From: Serratia plymuthica
GTDB lineage: Bacteria > Pseudomonadota > Gammaproteobacteria > Enterobacterales > Enterobacteriaceae
Reading direction: 5' to 3'
Length of the DNA: 64,000 nt
Assembly (NCBI RefSeq): GCF_018336935.1
Contig: NZ_CP068771.1
Location: forward strand, 4,526,001 to 4,590,000
How positions within the stretch are numbered: the stretch's first letter is position 1; each line of letters opens with the position of its first letter. Made by a program: the position numbers and the translations under genes. The notes under the pieces are model-generated. The model made no database searches. It was not told the origin of the DNA and was given only the letters and a program-made list of their open reading frames with translations. Below are positions 1 to 8,764 of this stretch, piece by piece.

Positions 1-138
1 GCGATTACCAACGCAGAAACTGCCATTACCCACTTTTTCATCCTGCCGATCCTCAATTATGTATGCGGAAAAGAGCTTTCTTCCAAGATTAGCAAACTCT
101 GGATACCTCGTGTTTCAGATAAGTCCTTATCTTGGTAA
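1..138 (+). CDS. C-terminal fragment of an unidentified protein, possibly membrane-associated
   Basis: Reading from base 1 in frame 1 gives 45 residues and a TAA stop at 136-138. The fragment has one hydrophobic stretch (about residues 10-22, HFFILPILNYV) followed by a basic tail rich in Lys and Ser, as in the last membrane helix and cytoplasmic end of an integral membrane protein. The bases are visibly more AT-rich than the genes that follow. It points toward ygdQ, and no E. coli neighbour of ygdQ that I know ends like this, so it may be lineage-specific. I do not recognise the family. The upstream part is outside the window, so the frame rests only on its being open to the edge. Confidence 0.4.
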   Translation, partial: AITNAETAITHFFILPILNYVCGKELSSKISKLWIPRVSDKSLSW

Positions 139-170
139 GAGAAAGTATGGGGAAAATATGAAGGAGGGAT

Positions 171-199
171 AAAAATGCGAGCGGGAGCGGCTTTCGCAT
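171..199 (-). terminator. Probable intrinsic terminator of ygdQ/mutH transcript
   Basis: On the minus strand an ATGCGA / TCGCAT stem (175-180 with 194-199), extended by an inner GC pair across a two-base bulge, is followed directly by five T residues (171-175). It lies 14 bases past the ygdQ stop. Confidence 0.55.
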
Positions 200-212
200 G
201 CTCCCGTGGGGA

Positions 213-935
213 TTACTCGGTTGCCTGGTTTTTTTTACTGCGCATCAGGTTGAGCGCTTCGACGGACATCGAGAAGAACATCGCAAAATAGATATAACCT
301 TTCGGGACATGCACCTGGAAGCTTTCCAGCATCAGGGTGAAGCCCACCAGGATCAGGAACGCCAGCGCCAGCATTTTCACTGAAGGATGGCGATTGACGA
401 ACTCGCCGATCGGCCGGGCGGCAAACATCATTACCCCCACCGCAATCACCACCGCCGCCATCATGATAAACAGGTGATCGGACAGGCCTACCGCCGTAAT
501 CACCGAGTCCAGGCTGAAGATGATATCCAGCAACATAATCTGCACGATGGCGCCGAGGAAGCCGTTCACTTTGGTATGGTGCTCTTCATCGGACCCTTCG
601 ATGGTTTCGTGGATCTCTTTACTGGCTTTCCAGATCAGGAACAGTCCGCCGAGCAGCAGGATCAGATCGCGCGCCGAGACGCTGTGGTCCATCAGGGTAA
701 ACAGCGGGTGGGTCAGACGGATTACCCAGGCGATAGACGCCAGCAGCGCCAGACGCATCAGCATTGCACCGGCCAGACCGATACGGCGTGCCTTGTTCTG
801 CTGCGCCTTCGGCAGTTTGGCCACCACCAGAGACAGGAAAATAATATTATCAATACCCAAAATGATCTCAAGAATGGTCAGCGTACCTAACGCTAACCAG
901 GCATTGGGATCCATAATCCAATCGAACATTGCCAA
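213..935 (-). CDS. ygdQ: TerC-family inner membrane protein YgdQ
   Basis: 240-residue polytopic membrane protein closely matching E. coli YgdQ (about 237 aa) over its whole length. It has the TerC-family pattern: an N-terminal helix with acidic residues (E23, then GIDNII with D29) and a second copy (LLDIIFSLDSVITAVG, about residues 135-150), separated by a charged cytoplasmic loop (KEIHETIEGSDEEHH). These paired acidic motifs are thought to bind or pass metal ions. The family includes manganese exporters and tellurite-resistance TerC, but the substrate of YgdQ itself is not something the sequence shows. The start could be ATG 935 or the in-frame ATG 929 (MFDWIMDP), which matches the E. coli N-terminus better. 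It lies downstream of mutH on the same strand and may share its transcript. Confidence 0.9.
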   Translation of the reverse strand: MAMFDWIMDPNAWLALGTLTILEIILGIDNIIFLSLVVAKLPKAQQNKARRIGLAGAMLMRLALLASIAWVIRLTHPLFTLMDHSVSARDLILLLGGLFLIWKASKEIHETIEGSDEEHHTKVNGFLGAIVQIMLLDIIFSLDSVITAVGLSDHLFIMMAAVVIAVGVMMFAARPIGEFVNRHPSVKMLALAFLILVGFTLMLESFQVHVPKGYIYFAMFFSMSVEALNLMRSKKNQATE

Positions 936-1024
936 GCCACACCTTAATGAAATGCAAAGGCTGAATTATACGCGTTTATTGATTTGGCGACACTGTTAGC
1001 TAAACCTGGCTTAAACAAAGAGGA

Positions 1025-1711
1025 TCATATTAAGAAATGTCTTGCCAATAACGCGGCGGTGAAGTTTTTTTTCAGATAAAAACCGCGCGGCAACGTGAGG
1101 ATCGGCTGGCCCTGTTCGCCGATGGCCTCGGTCAGCGCCTTGCTGTTGGCCGCCTTGGGCCGCAGTTGCAGTACCTCACCGTGGCGTGCGGTGATCCGCT
1201 CCACGTGGCCGAGCACGATCTGGTCCATCAGTTCCTCCCAGTCACGGCGCAGCATCTCTTCTTCAGCGGCGCTCGGGCTCCACAGCAGCGGTGAGCCTAT
1301 GCGCCGCTGCGCCAGCGGGATTTGCCGTTCGCCTTCTACCGGTATCCACAGTACCCGCGCCAACTTATGGCGCACATGGCAGTTGGCCCAGGTCACGCCG
1401 CTGTTGCCGGTAAGCGGTGCTACGCAGACGAAGGTGGTCTCCAGCGGTTTGCCGGCGGCGTCAATCGGGATGGTTTTCAACTCAATACCCAGTTCGGGGA
1501 AATCCTGCTCCGGCTTGCTGCCCGCCATGGCGCCAAGGTACAACTCCAGCAGCATGCCCACCCAACCTTTATCGCGTTTCAGATCCTTGGGGATCGGCAG
1601 TTGGGCGCGTGCAGCCAGTTCGCCCAGGGTAAAGCCGGCAAGCTGCTGCGCTCGCTCAAACAGCCGCTGTTCGTTTTCCGGCGGAGAGGGGAGAGGGGAT
1701 AAAAACGCCAT
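1025..1711 (-). CDS. mutH: DNA mismatch repair endonuclease MutH
   Basis: 228 aa, one residue from the E. coli length. MutH is recruited by MutS-MutL and nicks the unmethylated strand at hemimethylated GATC sites. The type II restriction-like catalytic triad is visible as D70, E77 and K79 ([11 protein letters not shown]), at the same numbering as E. coli. The C-terminal Phe/Leu-rich segment involved in DNA and MutL contacts is present. MutH is expected only in genomes that also have Dam methylase. Its 5' side faces the DnaA-box region and rppH, the arrangement seen in E. coli. About 90 bases separate it from ygdQ, with no obvious terminator between. Confidence 0.97.
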   Translation of the reverse strand: MAFLSPLPSPPENEQRLFERAQQLAGFTLGELAARAQLPIPKDLKRDKGWVGMLLELYLGAMAGSKPEQDFPELGIELKTIPIDAAGKPLETTFVCVAPLTGNSGVTWANCHVRHKLARVLWIPVEGERQIPLAQRRIGSPLLWSPSAAEEEMLRRDWEELMDQIVLGHVERITARHGEVLQLRPKAANSKALTEAIGEQGQPILTLPRGFYLKKNFTAALLARHFLI

Positions 1712-1907
1712 AAATACAAGCTCGTCAGGTTTGGTTGAAAAATGTACTGCATTTGTGCACAGCGAATATCAGTGGGAAAAGACACGGGAATAAACGAATA
1801 GCAGCATGATTTTTCATGACTTTTTTTATTCCGCCGCACAGTAAACCCATTTCGTCCGCTGCTTGTGCACCTGAAGCCACCGACAATAAACAGGATCTTA
1901 CACCTAT

Positions 1908-1916
1908 TTATCCACA
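1908..1916 (+). promoter_or_regulatory. Perfect DnaA box (TTATCCACA)
   Basis: Exact match to the high-affinity DnaA box. A degenerate inverted box follows at 1922-1930, giving a head-to-head pair like that of the E. coli DARS core. Other TTATCC-like words are scattered up to about 2320. Confidence 0.75.
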
Positions 1917-2026
1917 GATTTGTGGGATAACCCAAATTTTTCCCGATCACTGGTTCGATTTACAGCCTTGACGCGGGCGCTTTTTTACGAAATTGTCCGT
2001 TTTGTGCGTAACTCATACGGATAATC

Positions 2027-2035
2027 TGTGGATAA
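2027..2035 (-). promoter_or_regulatory. Perfect DnaA box (TGTGGATAA on the plus strand)
   Basis: Exact reverse complement of TTATCCACA. A second, one-mismatch box in the same orientation lies 24 bases away (2003-2011). Confidence 0.75.
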
Positions 2036-2407
2036 AAACGATGTTGGTGGATCTTTCGCCAGGGTAAGATCCTTACCGTGCATAGATCACATTTTTACCT
2101 TGCCAAAGCCTGTTGATAATAATTTATATCATTGTTTTTATTTAATTAATATTAAATCACTTTTAGCGTCATTTTTGGGTTCACCAGAGTTTTACCGGCT
2201 TATCCCTTGAGTTCTTCACACACCTATCCACAGAAAAAGTGAATAAAACCGCCGTGAAATCGGCTCGCTTGTTTATAACTTTGCCATTATCTGTGAGTTA
2301 TCCCAATGTTATCCGGTTTAGAGTGCTGCAAAGCAGTGGTTTACCGCCTGTAGCTTGTGTGAAACAATCAGGACATCTATGCGAATTTAAGCTATTGAGG
2401 TAGTCCG

Positions 2408-2938
2408 GTGATCGATGATGATGGCTACCGCCCGAATGTTGGTATCGTAATCTGTAATCGTCAGGGGCAGGTCCTTTGGGCTCGCCGTTACGGTCAACAC
2501 TCCTGGCAGTTTCCCCAAGGTGGGATTAACCCTGGCGAAACCGCAGAACAGGCAATGTACCGTGAGCTGTTCGAAGAAGTGGGGTTGAGCAAAAAGGATG
2601 TGCGTATCCTGGCCTCTACCCGCAACTGGTTGCGCTATAAATTGCCAAAACGTTTGGTGCGTTGGGACACAAAGCCGGTTTGTATCGGCCAAAAGCAGAA
2701 ATGGTTTCTGTTGCAGTTAATGAGCAATGACGCGGATATCAATATGCAACGCAGCAGCACGCCGGAGTTCGACGGCTGGCGCTGGGTGAGCTTTTGGTAT
2801 CCGGTACGCCAGGTGGTGTCGTTCAAACGCGACGTTTACCGCCGGGTGATGAAAGAATTCGCCGTCACCGTGATGCCGATGCAGGAGCAGGCAACACAGC
2901 GGCAGCAGCCCCCCGCTTATCGCCGGAAGAGAGGTTAA
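2408..2938 (+). CDS. rppH: RNA pyrophosphohydrolase RppH
   Basis: 176 aa, the E. coli length. RppH removes 5' pyrophosphate from primary transcripts, which licenses RNase E attack and starts mRNA decay. The Nudix box runs from G39 (GGINPGET) through REL-FEEVGL, with metal-binding E53, E56 and E57. The C-terminus ends in the basic YRRKRG motif seen in E. coli. The start is GTG at 2408, chosen because [12 protein letters not shown] is the conserved N-terminus. ptsP begins 12 bases after the stop, so the two are probably one operon. Confidence 0.97.
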   Translation: MIDDDGYRPNVGIVICNRQGQVLWARRYGQHSWQFPQGGINPGETAEQAMYRELFEEVGLSKKDVRILASTRNWLRYKLPKRLVRWDTKPVCIGQKQKWFLLQLMSNDADINMQRSSTPEFDGWRWVSFWYPVRQVVSFKRDVYRRVMKEFAVTVMPMQEQATQRQQPPAYRRKRG

Positions 2939-2950
2939 GTTAAGCCGACT

Positions 2951-5197
2951 ATGCTCACGCGCTTGCGAGAAATTGTTGAGAAGGTGGCCGCGGCGGCCAG
3001 TCTGACAGATGCGCTGGATCTTTTGGTCAATGAAACCTGTCTGGCGATGGATACGGAAGTCTGTTCCATTTATTTGGCAGACAACGATCGCCGCTGCTAT
3101 TACCTGATGGCGACGCGCGGGTTGAAGAAACCGCGTGGGCGCGCTATCGCGTTGGCATTTGATGAAGGTATCGTCGGGTTGGTCGGGCGCCGTGCGGAGC
3201 TGATAAACCTGGCGGATGCGCAGAGCCACCCCAGCTTCAAATACATACCCCAGGTGAAGGAGGATCGTTTCCGATCCTTCCTCGGCGTGCCGATTATTCA
3301 TCGCCGCCAACTGTTGGGGGTACTGGTGGTGCAGCAGCGCGAACTGCGCCAGTTCGACGAAGGCGAAGAATCCTTCATGGTGACTCTGGCTACGCAAATG
3401 GCCGGGATCCTCTCGCAATCGCAGCTTAACGCCATTTTTGGCCAATATCGCCAGACCCGCATCCGGGCGCTGGCGGCATCCCCCGGCGTAGCGGTGGCGG
3501 AAGGTTGGCAGGACAGCAGCCAGCCGTCGCTCGATCAGGTTTACAAGGCCTCGACGCTCGATACCGTGAGCGAGCGGGAACGCCTGACGCAGGCGCTGGA
3601 AGAAGCCGGCGCGGAATTCCGCCGCTTCAGCAAGCGCTTTGCCGCCAGCTCGCAAAAAGAGAGCGCGGCGATTTTCGATCTGTACTCCCACCTGTTGAAC
3701 GACGCTCGCCTCAAGCGCGAACTGTTCGCCGAAATTGACGCCGGCTCGGTGGCGGAATGGGCGGTTAAGCAGGTCATTGAGGTCTTTGCCGCCCAATTTG
3801 CCAGCCTGCAAGACACTTACATGCGCGAGCGCGCCAGCGATTTGCGCGCGCTCGGCCAGCGTCTGTTATTCCACCTCGACGACACCACCCAGGGCGCTAC
3901 CCAGTGGCCGGCGCGTTTTGTGCTGGTGGCGGACGAACTGACCGCTACCCTGCTGGCCGAAATGCCGCAGGATAGGCTGGTCGGCGTGGTGGTCCGCGAT
4001 GGCGCCGCCAACTCCCACGCGGCGATTTTGGTGCGGGCGATGGGCGTGCCGACGGTGATGGGCGCGGATATCCAGCCGGCGCTGCTCAGCCAGCGGCTGC
4101 TGATTGTCGACGGTTATCGCGGCGAACTGTTGGTGGACCCTGAACCGGTACTGGTGCAGGAATACCAGCGGCTGATCAGCGAAGAGCTTGAATTAAGCAA
4201 ACTGGCGGAGGACGACGTCGAGCAGCCGGCCCAGCTCAAAAGCGGTGAGCGTGTCCAGGTGATGCTTAACGCGGGCCTCAGCCCGGAACACGAACAGCTG
4301 TTGGGCGGGCGAGTCGATGGCGTCGGCCTGTACCGAACCGAAATCCCTTTTATGTTGCAGAGCGGCTTCCCTTCGGAAGAAGAGCAGGTTGCGCAGTATC
4401 AGGGCATGTTGCAGCTCTATCCGAACAAACCGGTCACGCTGCGGACGCTGGATATCGGCGCCGATAAACAGCTGCCTTATATGCCGATCAGCGAAGAAAA
4501 TCCCTGCCTGGGCTGGCGCGGTATCCGCATCACCCTTGATCAGCCGGAAATATTCCTGATTCAGGTGCGCGCTATGCTGCGCGCCAATGCCGGGACCGGT
4601 AACCTGGGTATCCTGCTGCCGATGATCACCAGCCTGGAAGAGATCGACGAGGCTCGGCGTCTGATCGAACGCGCAGGTCGCGAAGTGGAAGAGGTGCTCG
4701 GCTATGAAATCCCGAAGCCCAAGCTTGGCGTGATGCTGGAAGTGCCGTCGATGATTTTCCTGATCCCCCATTTGGCCGGGCGGGTTGAGTTTATTTCGGT
4801 CGGCACCAATGACCTGACCCAATATTTGCTGGCGGTAGACCGCAACAATACCCGCGTGGCGGCGTTGTACGACAGTCTGCATCCTTCAATGTTGCAGGTG
4901 CTGAAGCTGATCGTCGTTCAGGCCAACTCGGCCGGGTTGCAGGTGAGCCTGTGCGGTGAGCTGGCCGGGGATCCTATGGGTGCGTTGCTGCTGGTGGGCA
5001 TGGGCTATCGTAACCTGAGCATGAACGGGCGCAGCGTGGCGCGTATCAAATATTTGCTGCGGCATATTGAGTTATCCGATGCCGAAGTGCTGGCGCAGCG
5101 GGTGCTGAACGCCCAGATGACCACCGAAGTGCGTCACCAGGTCGCGGCATTTATGGAACGGCGCGGCATGGGCGGCTTGATCCGCGGCGGCAAGTAA
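2951..5197 (+). CDS. ptsP: PTSNtr enzyme I, PtsP (PEP-protein phosphotransferase)
   Basis: 748 aa, the E. coli length. Residues about 1-165 form a GAF domain, which in PtsP senses the glutamine/2-oxoglutarate state. The rest is enzyme I: the swivelling phosphohistidine domain with the active His at 356 (NSHAAIL), then the PEP-binding TIM barrel ending in the CGELAGDP motif with Cys668. The protein takes phosphate from PEP and passes it to NPr (PtsO) and on to EIIA-Ntr, linking carbon and nitrogen status to potassium transport and other outputs. It follows rppH by 12 bases, as in E. coli. Confidence 0.97.
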   Translation: MLTRLREIVEKVAAAASLTDALDLLVNETCLAMDTEVCSIYLADNDRRCYYLMATRGLKKPRGRAIALAFDEGIVGLVGRRAELINLADAQSHPSFKYIPQVKEDRFRSFLGVPIIHRRQLLGVLVVQQRELRQFDEGEESFMVTLATQMAGILSQSQLNAIFGQYRQTRIRALAASPGVAVAEGWQDSSQPSLDQVYKASTLDTVSERERLTQALEEAGAEFRRFSKRFAASSQKESAAIFDLYSHLLNDARLKRELFAEIDAGSVAEWAVKQVIEVFAAQFASLQDTYMRERASDLRALGQRLLFHLDDTTQGATQWPARFVLVADELTATLLAEMPQDRLVGVVVRDGAANSHAAILVRAMGVPTVMGADIQPALLSQRLLIVDGYRGELLVDPEPVLVQEYQRLISEELELSKLAEDDVEQPAQLKSGERVQVMLNAGLSPEHEQLLGGRVDGVGLYRTEIPFMLQSGFPSEEEQVAQYQGMLQLYPNKPVTLRTLDIGADKQLPYMPISEENPCLGWRGIRITLDQPEIFLIQVRAMLRANAGTGNLGILLPMITSLEEIDEARRLIERAGREVEEVLGYEIPKPKLGVMLEVPSMIFLIPHLAGRVEFISVGTNDLTQYLLAVDRNNTRVAALYDSLHPSMLQVLKLIVVQANSAGLQVSLCGELAGDPMGALLLVGMGYRNLSMNGRSVARIKYLLRHIELSDAEVLAQRVLNAQMTTEVRHQVAAFMERRGMGGLIRGGK

Positions 5198-5248
5198 AGG
5201 CCGCTGTTGACTGATTTTTTTACAGAACTTTTCCCTGCCGGCCAGTCC

Positions 5249-5282
5249 GGAGGCGGTTAAGCTTATGCTATTATCCGCCTCC
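5249..5282. other. Inverted repeat in the ptsP-lgt gap
   Basis: GGAGGCGG (5249-5256) and CCGCCTCC (5275-5282) form a perfect 8-bp stem around an 18-base AT-rich loop. No T-run follows, so it is not a clear terminator. The loop contains TATTAT, which could be a -10 for lgt. I see nothing else distinct in the 181-base gap. Confidence 0.3.
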
Positions 5283-5378
5283 TCGACTGCGTTGAAAGCA
5301 ACGAAAAAGAGTGTTTTGGCGCGTTTGGCACCTGCCGCCCCCGGTTGGGGAAGAATAATAGACATGTTGTGGTGATAG

Positions 5379-6251
5379 ATGACCAATAGCTATCTGGCGT
5401 TTCCTAAATTTGATCCGGTGATTTTCTCTATCGGCCCGGTTTCTCTGCACTGGTACGGTCTGATGTACCTGGTTGGCTTTGTTTTTGCCATGTGGCTGGC
5501 GGTGCGCCGTGCCAACAAACCGGGCAGCGGCTGGACCAAGGATGAAGTGGAGAACCTGCTGTATGCCGGTTTCCTCGGTGTGTTCGTCGGTGGCCGCGTG
5601 GGCTACGTACTGTTCTACAACCTGCCGCTGTTCCTGGATAACCCGCTCTACCTGTTTAAAGTCTGGGATGGCGGCATGTCGTTCCACGGCGGTCTGTTGG
5701 GGGTGATCCTGGTCATGTTCTGGTTCGCCCGCCGCACCAAACGTACCTTCTTCCAGGTTTCCGATTTTATTGCTCCGCTGATCCCGTTTGGCCTGGGGGC
5801 CGGCCGTTTGGGTAACTTTATCAATGGCGAGTTGTGGGGCCGCGTGACCACAGATACTCCTTGGGCGATGTTGTTCCCCGGTTCGCGCGGCGAAGACGTC
5901 GCCATTGCCGCCGCCGATCCGCAGCTATTGCCGTTGCTTAATCAGTACGGCGTGCTGCCGCGTCACCCGTCCCAGCTGTATGAACTGCTGCTGGAAGGCG
6001 TGGTGCTGTTTATCATTCTGAACCTGTTTATCCGCAAATCGCGGCCGATGGGGGCCGTGTCCGGCCTGTTCCTGATTGGCTACGGCGCATTCCGCATTAT
6101 CGTCGAAGCCTTCCGCCAGCCGGATGCCCAGCTCGGCCTGTTCGACGGCGTTGTCAGCATGGGGCAGATTCTGTCCGTCCCGATGGTGGTGGCCGGTATT
6201 ATTATGATGATTTGGGCGTATCGTCGTCGCCCGCAGCAGCAACTCTCGTGA
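5379..6251 (+). CDS. lgt: Prolipoprotein diacylglyceryl transferase Lgt
   Basis: 290 aa; the E. coli enzyme has 291. Lgt moves diacylglycerol from phosphatidylglycerol to the lipobox cysteine of prolipoproteins, the first step of lipoprotein maturation in the inner membrane. The HGGLLG motif with His103 and the Lgt signature [10 protein letters not shown] (about residues 141-152) are both present, among seven hydrophobic segments. Client lipoproteins in this window include MltA and YgdI. thyA starts 7 bases after the stop, so the two are co-transcribed and probably translationally coupled, as in E. coli. Confidence 0.97.
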   Translation: MTNSYLAFPKFDPVIFSIGPVSLHWYGLMYLVGFVFAMWLAVRRANKPGSGWTKDEVENLLYAGFLGVFVGGRVGYVLFYNLPLFLDNPLYLFKVWDGGMSFHGGLLGVILVMFWFARRTKRTFFQVSDFIAPLIPFGLGAGRLGNFINGELWGRVTTDTPWAMLFPGSRGEDVAIAAADPQLLPLLNQYGVLPRHPSQLYELLLEGVVLFIILNLFIRKSRPMGAVSGLFLIGYGAFRIIVEAFRQPDAQLGLFDGVVSMGQILSVPMVVAGIIMMIWAYRRRPQQQLS

Positions 6252-6258
6252 GGAACAA

Positions 6259-7053
6259 ATGAAACAGTATCTGGATTTGATGAACAAAGTGCTCGCCGAG
6301 GGCACCCCTAAAGCCGACCGTACCGGCACTGGCACGCTGTCGATTTTCGGCCACCAGATGCGTTTCAATTTGCAGGAAGGGTTCCCGTTGGTGACCACCA
6401 AGAAGTGCCACCTGCGCTCCATCATCCATGAGTTGTTGTGGTTCCTGAACGGCGACACCAACGTGGCTTATCTGCGTGAAAACAACGTCAGCATTTGGGA
6501 CGAATGGGCAGATGAGCATGGCGATCTTGGCCCGGTGTACGGCAAGCAGTGGCGCGCATGGGGCGCTGCGGACGGCCGTCAGATAGACCAGTTGAGCAAC
6601 GTGCTGAAACAACTGAAACAGGATCCGGATTCACGCCGCATCATAGTTTCAGCCTGGAACGTGGGCGAGTTGGATCAGATGGCGCTGGCACCTTGTCATG
6701 CGTTCTTCCAGTTCTACGTGGCGGACGGCAAGCTCTCTTGCCAGCTGTATCAGCGCTCCTGCGACGTGTTCCTCGGCCTGCCGTTCAACATCGCCAGCTA
6801 CGCGCTGCTGGTACATATGATGGCGCAGCAATGCGATCTCGAGGTCGGTGATTTTGTCTGGACCGGTGGTGATACCCATTTGTACAGCAATCATATGGAG
6901 CAGACCCGGTTGCAGCTAACCCGCGAACCGCGTGCGTTGCCGAAGCTGGTGATCAAGCGCAAACCGGCTTCGTTGTTCGATTACCGCTTTGAAGACTTTG
7001 AAATCGAAGGTTACGATCCGCATCCCGCCATCAAGGCGCCGGTTGCCATCTGA
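6259..7053 (+). CDS. thyA: Thymidylate synthase
   Basis: 264 aa, identical in length to E. coli ThyA. It methylates dUMP to dTMP using methylene-tetrahydrofolate. The nucleophile Cys146 lies in [12 protein letters not shown], the phosphate-binding [11 protein letters not shown] motif precedes it, and the C-terminal IKAPVAI closes the active site. The ribosome site AGGAAC lies just upstream, in the 7-base gap after lgt. A strong terminator follows at 7077-7107, so this looks like the last gene of the unit. Confidence 0.98.
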   Translation: MKQYLDLMNKVLAEGTPKADRTGTGTLSIFGHQMRFNLQEGFPLVTTKKCHLRSIIHELLWFLNGDTNVAYLRENNVSIWDEWADEHGDLGPVYGKQWRAWGAADGRQIDQLSNVLKQLKQDPDSRRIIVSAWNVGELDQMALAPCHAFFQFYVADGKLSCQLYQRSCDVFLGLPFNIASYALLVHMMAQQCDLEVGDFVWTGGDTHLYSNHMEQTRLQLTREPRALPKLVIKRKPASLFDYRFEDFEIEGYDPHPAIKAPVAI

Positions 7054-7076
7054 TTTTGGCCGCATAAGTTATCCCC

Positions 7077-7107
7077 AAGGGCGCACGGGTTGCGCCCTTA
7101 CTTTTTT
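7077..7107 (+). terminator. Intrinsic terminator after thyA
   Basis: AAGGGCGCA (7077-7085) pairs perfectly with TGCGCCCTT (7091-7099) around CGGGT, followed by six T residues at 7102-7107. Confidence 0.88.
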
Positions 7108-7248
7108 CCCCTCTGCCTTGGCCCTGTTTGCGTTCCGCTTCGCATTTTATTTTGGTCTGTTGCCTGTTGCATCGAAAGGTTGCGCAGAGCGCTTGAACCT
7201 GAGTAAACCCTGCTTCCCCGTTTTGCCGCCTTGATTACACTGGCCGCC

Positions 7249-7755
7249 ATGAACGACAACCTGATTTTCAATATCAAAGGCCAGCGCGGCATGACGCTGA
7301 TTGAACTGCTGGTGGTGATCACTCTGGCGAGCATGCTCACCGGCTGGGGCGTCAGCCATTGGCGCCATTATCAGCAGAGTCTGCGGCTGGAACATACCGC
7401 TCAACAGTTGCTGGCGTTTCTCACCCGGCTGCAGGCGGACGCCAACTGGCGTAACCGCACGGCGTTGCTGTGGTTTAAAACCGGCGATCCCTGGTGTATC
7501 GGGAGCAATCAGCCGCTTTCGGGGTGTGAGGGGCATGGCGATGAGCTGTTCAGCCCGCATTACCGGGATGTAAGGCTGGCAGCGCACACCCAAAAGGAGA
7601 TGGGATTTTATGGATTACGCAATAACGCGCAGGCTGGGCATATTGTGCTCAGCAACGGTGCCGGCAGCCTGCGATTGGTGCTGTCCGCCAAAGGCCGGCT
7701 ACGCCTGTGCAGCGAGGATGTAAGCATCCGGGGTATTACGCCATGCCAGCCCTAG
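7249..7755 (+). CDS. ppdA: Prepilin peptidase-dependent protein PpdA (type IV pilin-like)
   Basis: About 168 aa from ATG 7249; an in-frame TTG at 7231 is an alternative. The class III leader ends at GQRG, followed by MTLIELLVVITLAS: Met at +1 of the mature protein, Glu at +5 and a hydrophobic helix, as in pseudopilins of the GspH/FimT type. A prepilin peptidase should cleave after the Gly. The mature domain contains paired cysteines. Together with ppdB, ygdB and ppdC it makes up a minor pilin set that in enterobacteria is linked to assembly of the PpdD type IV pilus. Its 3' end overlaps ppdB by 13 bases. Confidence 0.85.
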   Translation: MNDNLIFNIKGQRGMTLIELLVVITLASMLTGWGVSHWRHYQQSLRLEHTAQQLLAFLTRLQADANWRNRTALLWFKTGDPWCIGSNQPLSGCEGHGDELFSPHYRDVRLAAHTQKEMGFYGLRNNAQAGHIVLSNGAGSLRLVLSAKGRLRLCSEDVSIRGITPCQP

Positions 7756-8321
7756 AGCGCGGATTCACGCTGCCGGAGGTGATGCTGGCGCTGACGTTCG
7801 GCAGCCTGATTATGCTGGCGGCGGCTAAAACCTACCCGGTGTTGCGGCAGCACAGTGTCGATGTCGGTCGGCACTATCGACTGGAGTCGGTACTCCGGCA
7901 GTTGGCGTTCGGCATCGAGAAAGATCTGCGCCGCGCCGGTTTCTGCGCCGGTAACTGCCGCGGGCGGGCATTACTGATTGACCATGCGTCCGGGGAGGCG
8001 GCGGGCAGTTGTGTGATCGTCGCTTACGATATCACCCGTAATGGCCGTTGGGAGACGCTCGGCGCAGATGCCGGATATTTTGGCTACCGGCTGCGGCAGG
8101 GGGCGCTGGAAGGGCAACGTGGCGTAACCCACTGCCACGGCACGGGTTGGGAGCGGTTACTTGATAATGACGAAGTGCGCATTGAAACTTTCAGCGTCAA
8201 ATCGGTCGCGGGCAGCGGCGGCAAAACTTGGGTGCTGCTGTCGCTGGCCGGGCGTTCGAAGGCGGATGACGCTATACGCCGCAGCCTGAACTGGGCGATT
8301 AACATGGCCTCGCTACCATGA
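7743..8321 (+). CDS. ppdB: Prepilin peptidase-dependent protein PpdB
   Basis: 192 aa from ATG 7743, chosen because it puts a short basic leader (MPALERG) before the pilin motif FTLPEVMLALTFGSLIML, with Phe +1 and Glu +5. An upstream ATG at 7707 would give a 19-residue leader and is less likely. GspJ/PilW-like minor pilins have this layout. The last four bases (ATGA) are shared with ygdB, so translation is probably coupled. Confidence 0.85.
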   Translation: MPALERGFTLPEVMLALTFGSLIMLAAAKTYPVLRQHSVDVGRHYRLESVLRQLAFGIEKDLRRAGFCAGNCRGRALLIDHASGEAAGSCVIVAYDITRNGRWETLGADAGYFGYRLRQGALEGQRGVTHCHGTGWERLLDNDEVRIETFSVKSVAGSGGKTWVLLSLAGRSKADDAIRRSLNWAINMASLP

Positions 8322-8764
8322 GTGCGGTGGGGCAGCATGGCGGCAGCACGTTGGCGGCAGTGATGCTGCTGTTGGTGATGGGGCTGATGTTGTTGAATGC
8401 CCAGCACCGCCAACTGGATAGCGCTTTGCTGCTGGCCGCCGATCAACAGCGCTATCTGAAGGCATACAACCAGGCCGCTTCGGCGCTCAGTTGGGGCGTG
8501 GCGCAGTCCTGGCCCCGCAACCGGTTAGGCGCCAACGGCTGGTGGTGCCGGCAAACCGCAGAGCTGCGCGCCTGCGCCAAGTTGTCCGCCCAGGCGGGGA
8601 TTGTGCTGGTGCGGGGGGAGGGGGCGATGAGTGAAGGGGAGCCGTTGCGATTATATCAATTGACCAAACCGGATGGCGCGGGCGGTACCTTTGCGCTAAG
8701 GGCGGAAATCGGCGGTTGGCTGGATTTTTGCCCCGAAAAACGGGAAGCGGACTGTGCGGATTAA
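8318..8764 (+). CDS. ygdB: YgdB family protein, GspK/PilX-like pseudopilin component
   Basis: 148 aa. It starts in an ATGA overlap with ppdB. A short N-terminus ending in HGG precedes STLAAVMLLLVMGLMLLNAQ, a pilin-type hydrophobic helix. Unlike its three partners it has Ala, not Glu, at mature position 5. Lack of that Glu is known for GspK-type tip pseudopilins, which fits a tip role here by analogy. Cysteines (CRQ, RACAK, FCPEK, DCAD) suggest disulfides in the periplasm. YgdB (DUF2509) itself has no established biochemical role. Confidence 0.75.
   Translation: MSAVGQHGGSTLAAVMLLLVMGLMLLNAQHRQLDSALLLAADQQRYLKAYNQAASALSWGVAQSWPRNRLGANGWWCRQTAELRACAKLSAQAGIVLVRGEGAMSEGEPLRLYQLTKPDGAGGTFALRAEIGGWLDFCPEKREADCAD

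Larger units (their letters stand above)
1880..2240. promoter_or_regulatory. DARS2-like DnaA-reactivating region (DnaA-box cluster between mutH and rppH)
   Basis: The 696-base AT-rich gap between mutH and rppH contains two perfect DnaA boxes (TTATCCACA at 1908-1916, and on the minus strand at 2027-2035), two one-mismatch boxes (minus strand 2003-2011 TTACGCACA; plus strand 2224-2232 CTATCCACA), and a degenerate inverted box (GTGGGATAA, 1922-1930) facing the first. Between them is a very AT-rich segment (about 2110-2165) with a near-match to the IHF consensus (TTGATA core at about 2114-2119). In E. coli the mutH-rppH gap is DARS2, where DnaA boxes I-III with IHF and Fis promote exchange of ADP for ATP on DnaA. 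Position and box content support orthology; which boxes form the functional core is inference. The same gap must also hold the mutH and rppH promoters. Confidence 0.65.

Noticed and set aside
2028..2210. 60-codon plus-strand frame in the mutH-rppH gap
   Set aside because: It overlaps the DnaA-box cluster, has no recognisable domain and is AT-rich non-coding in character.
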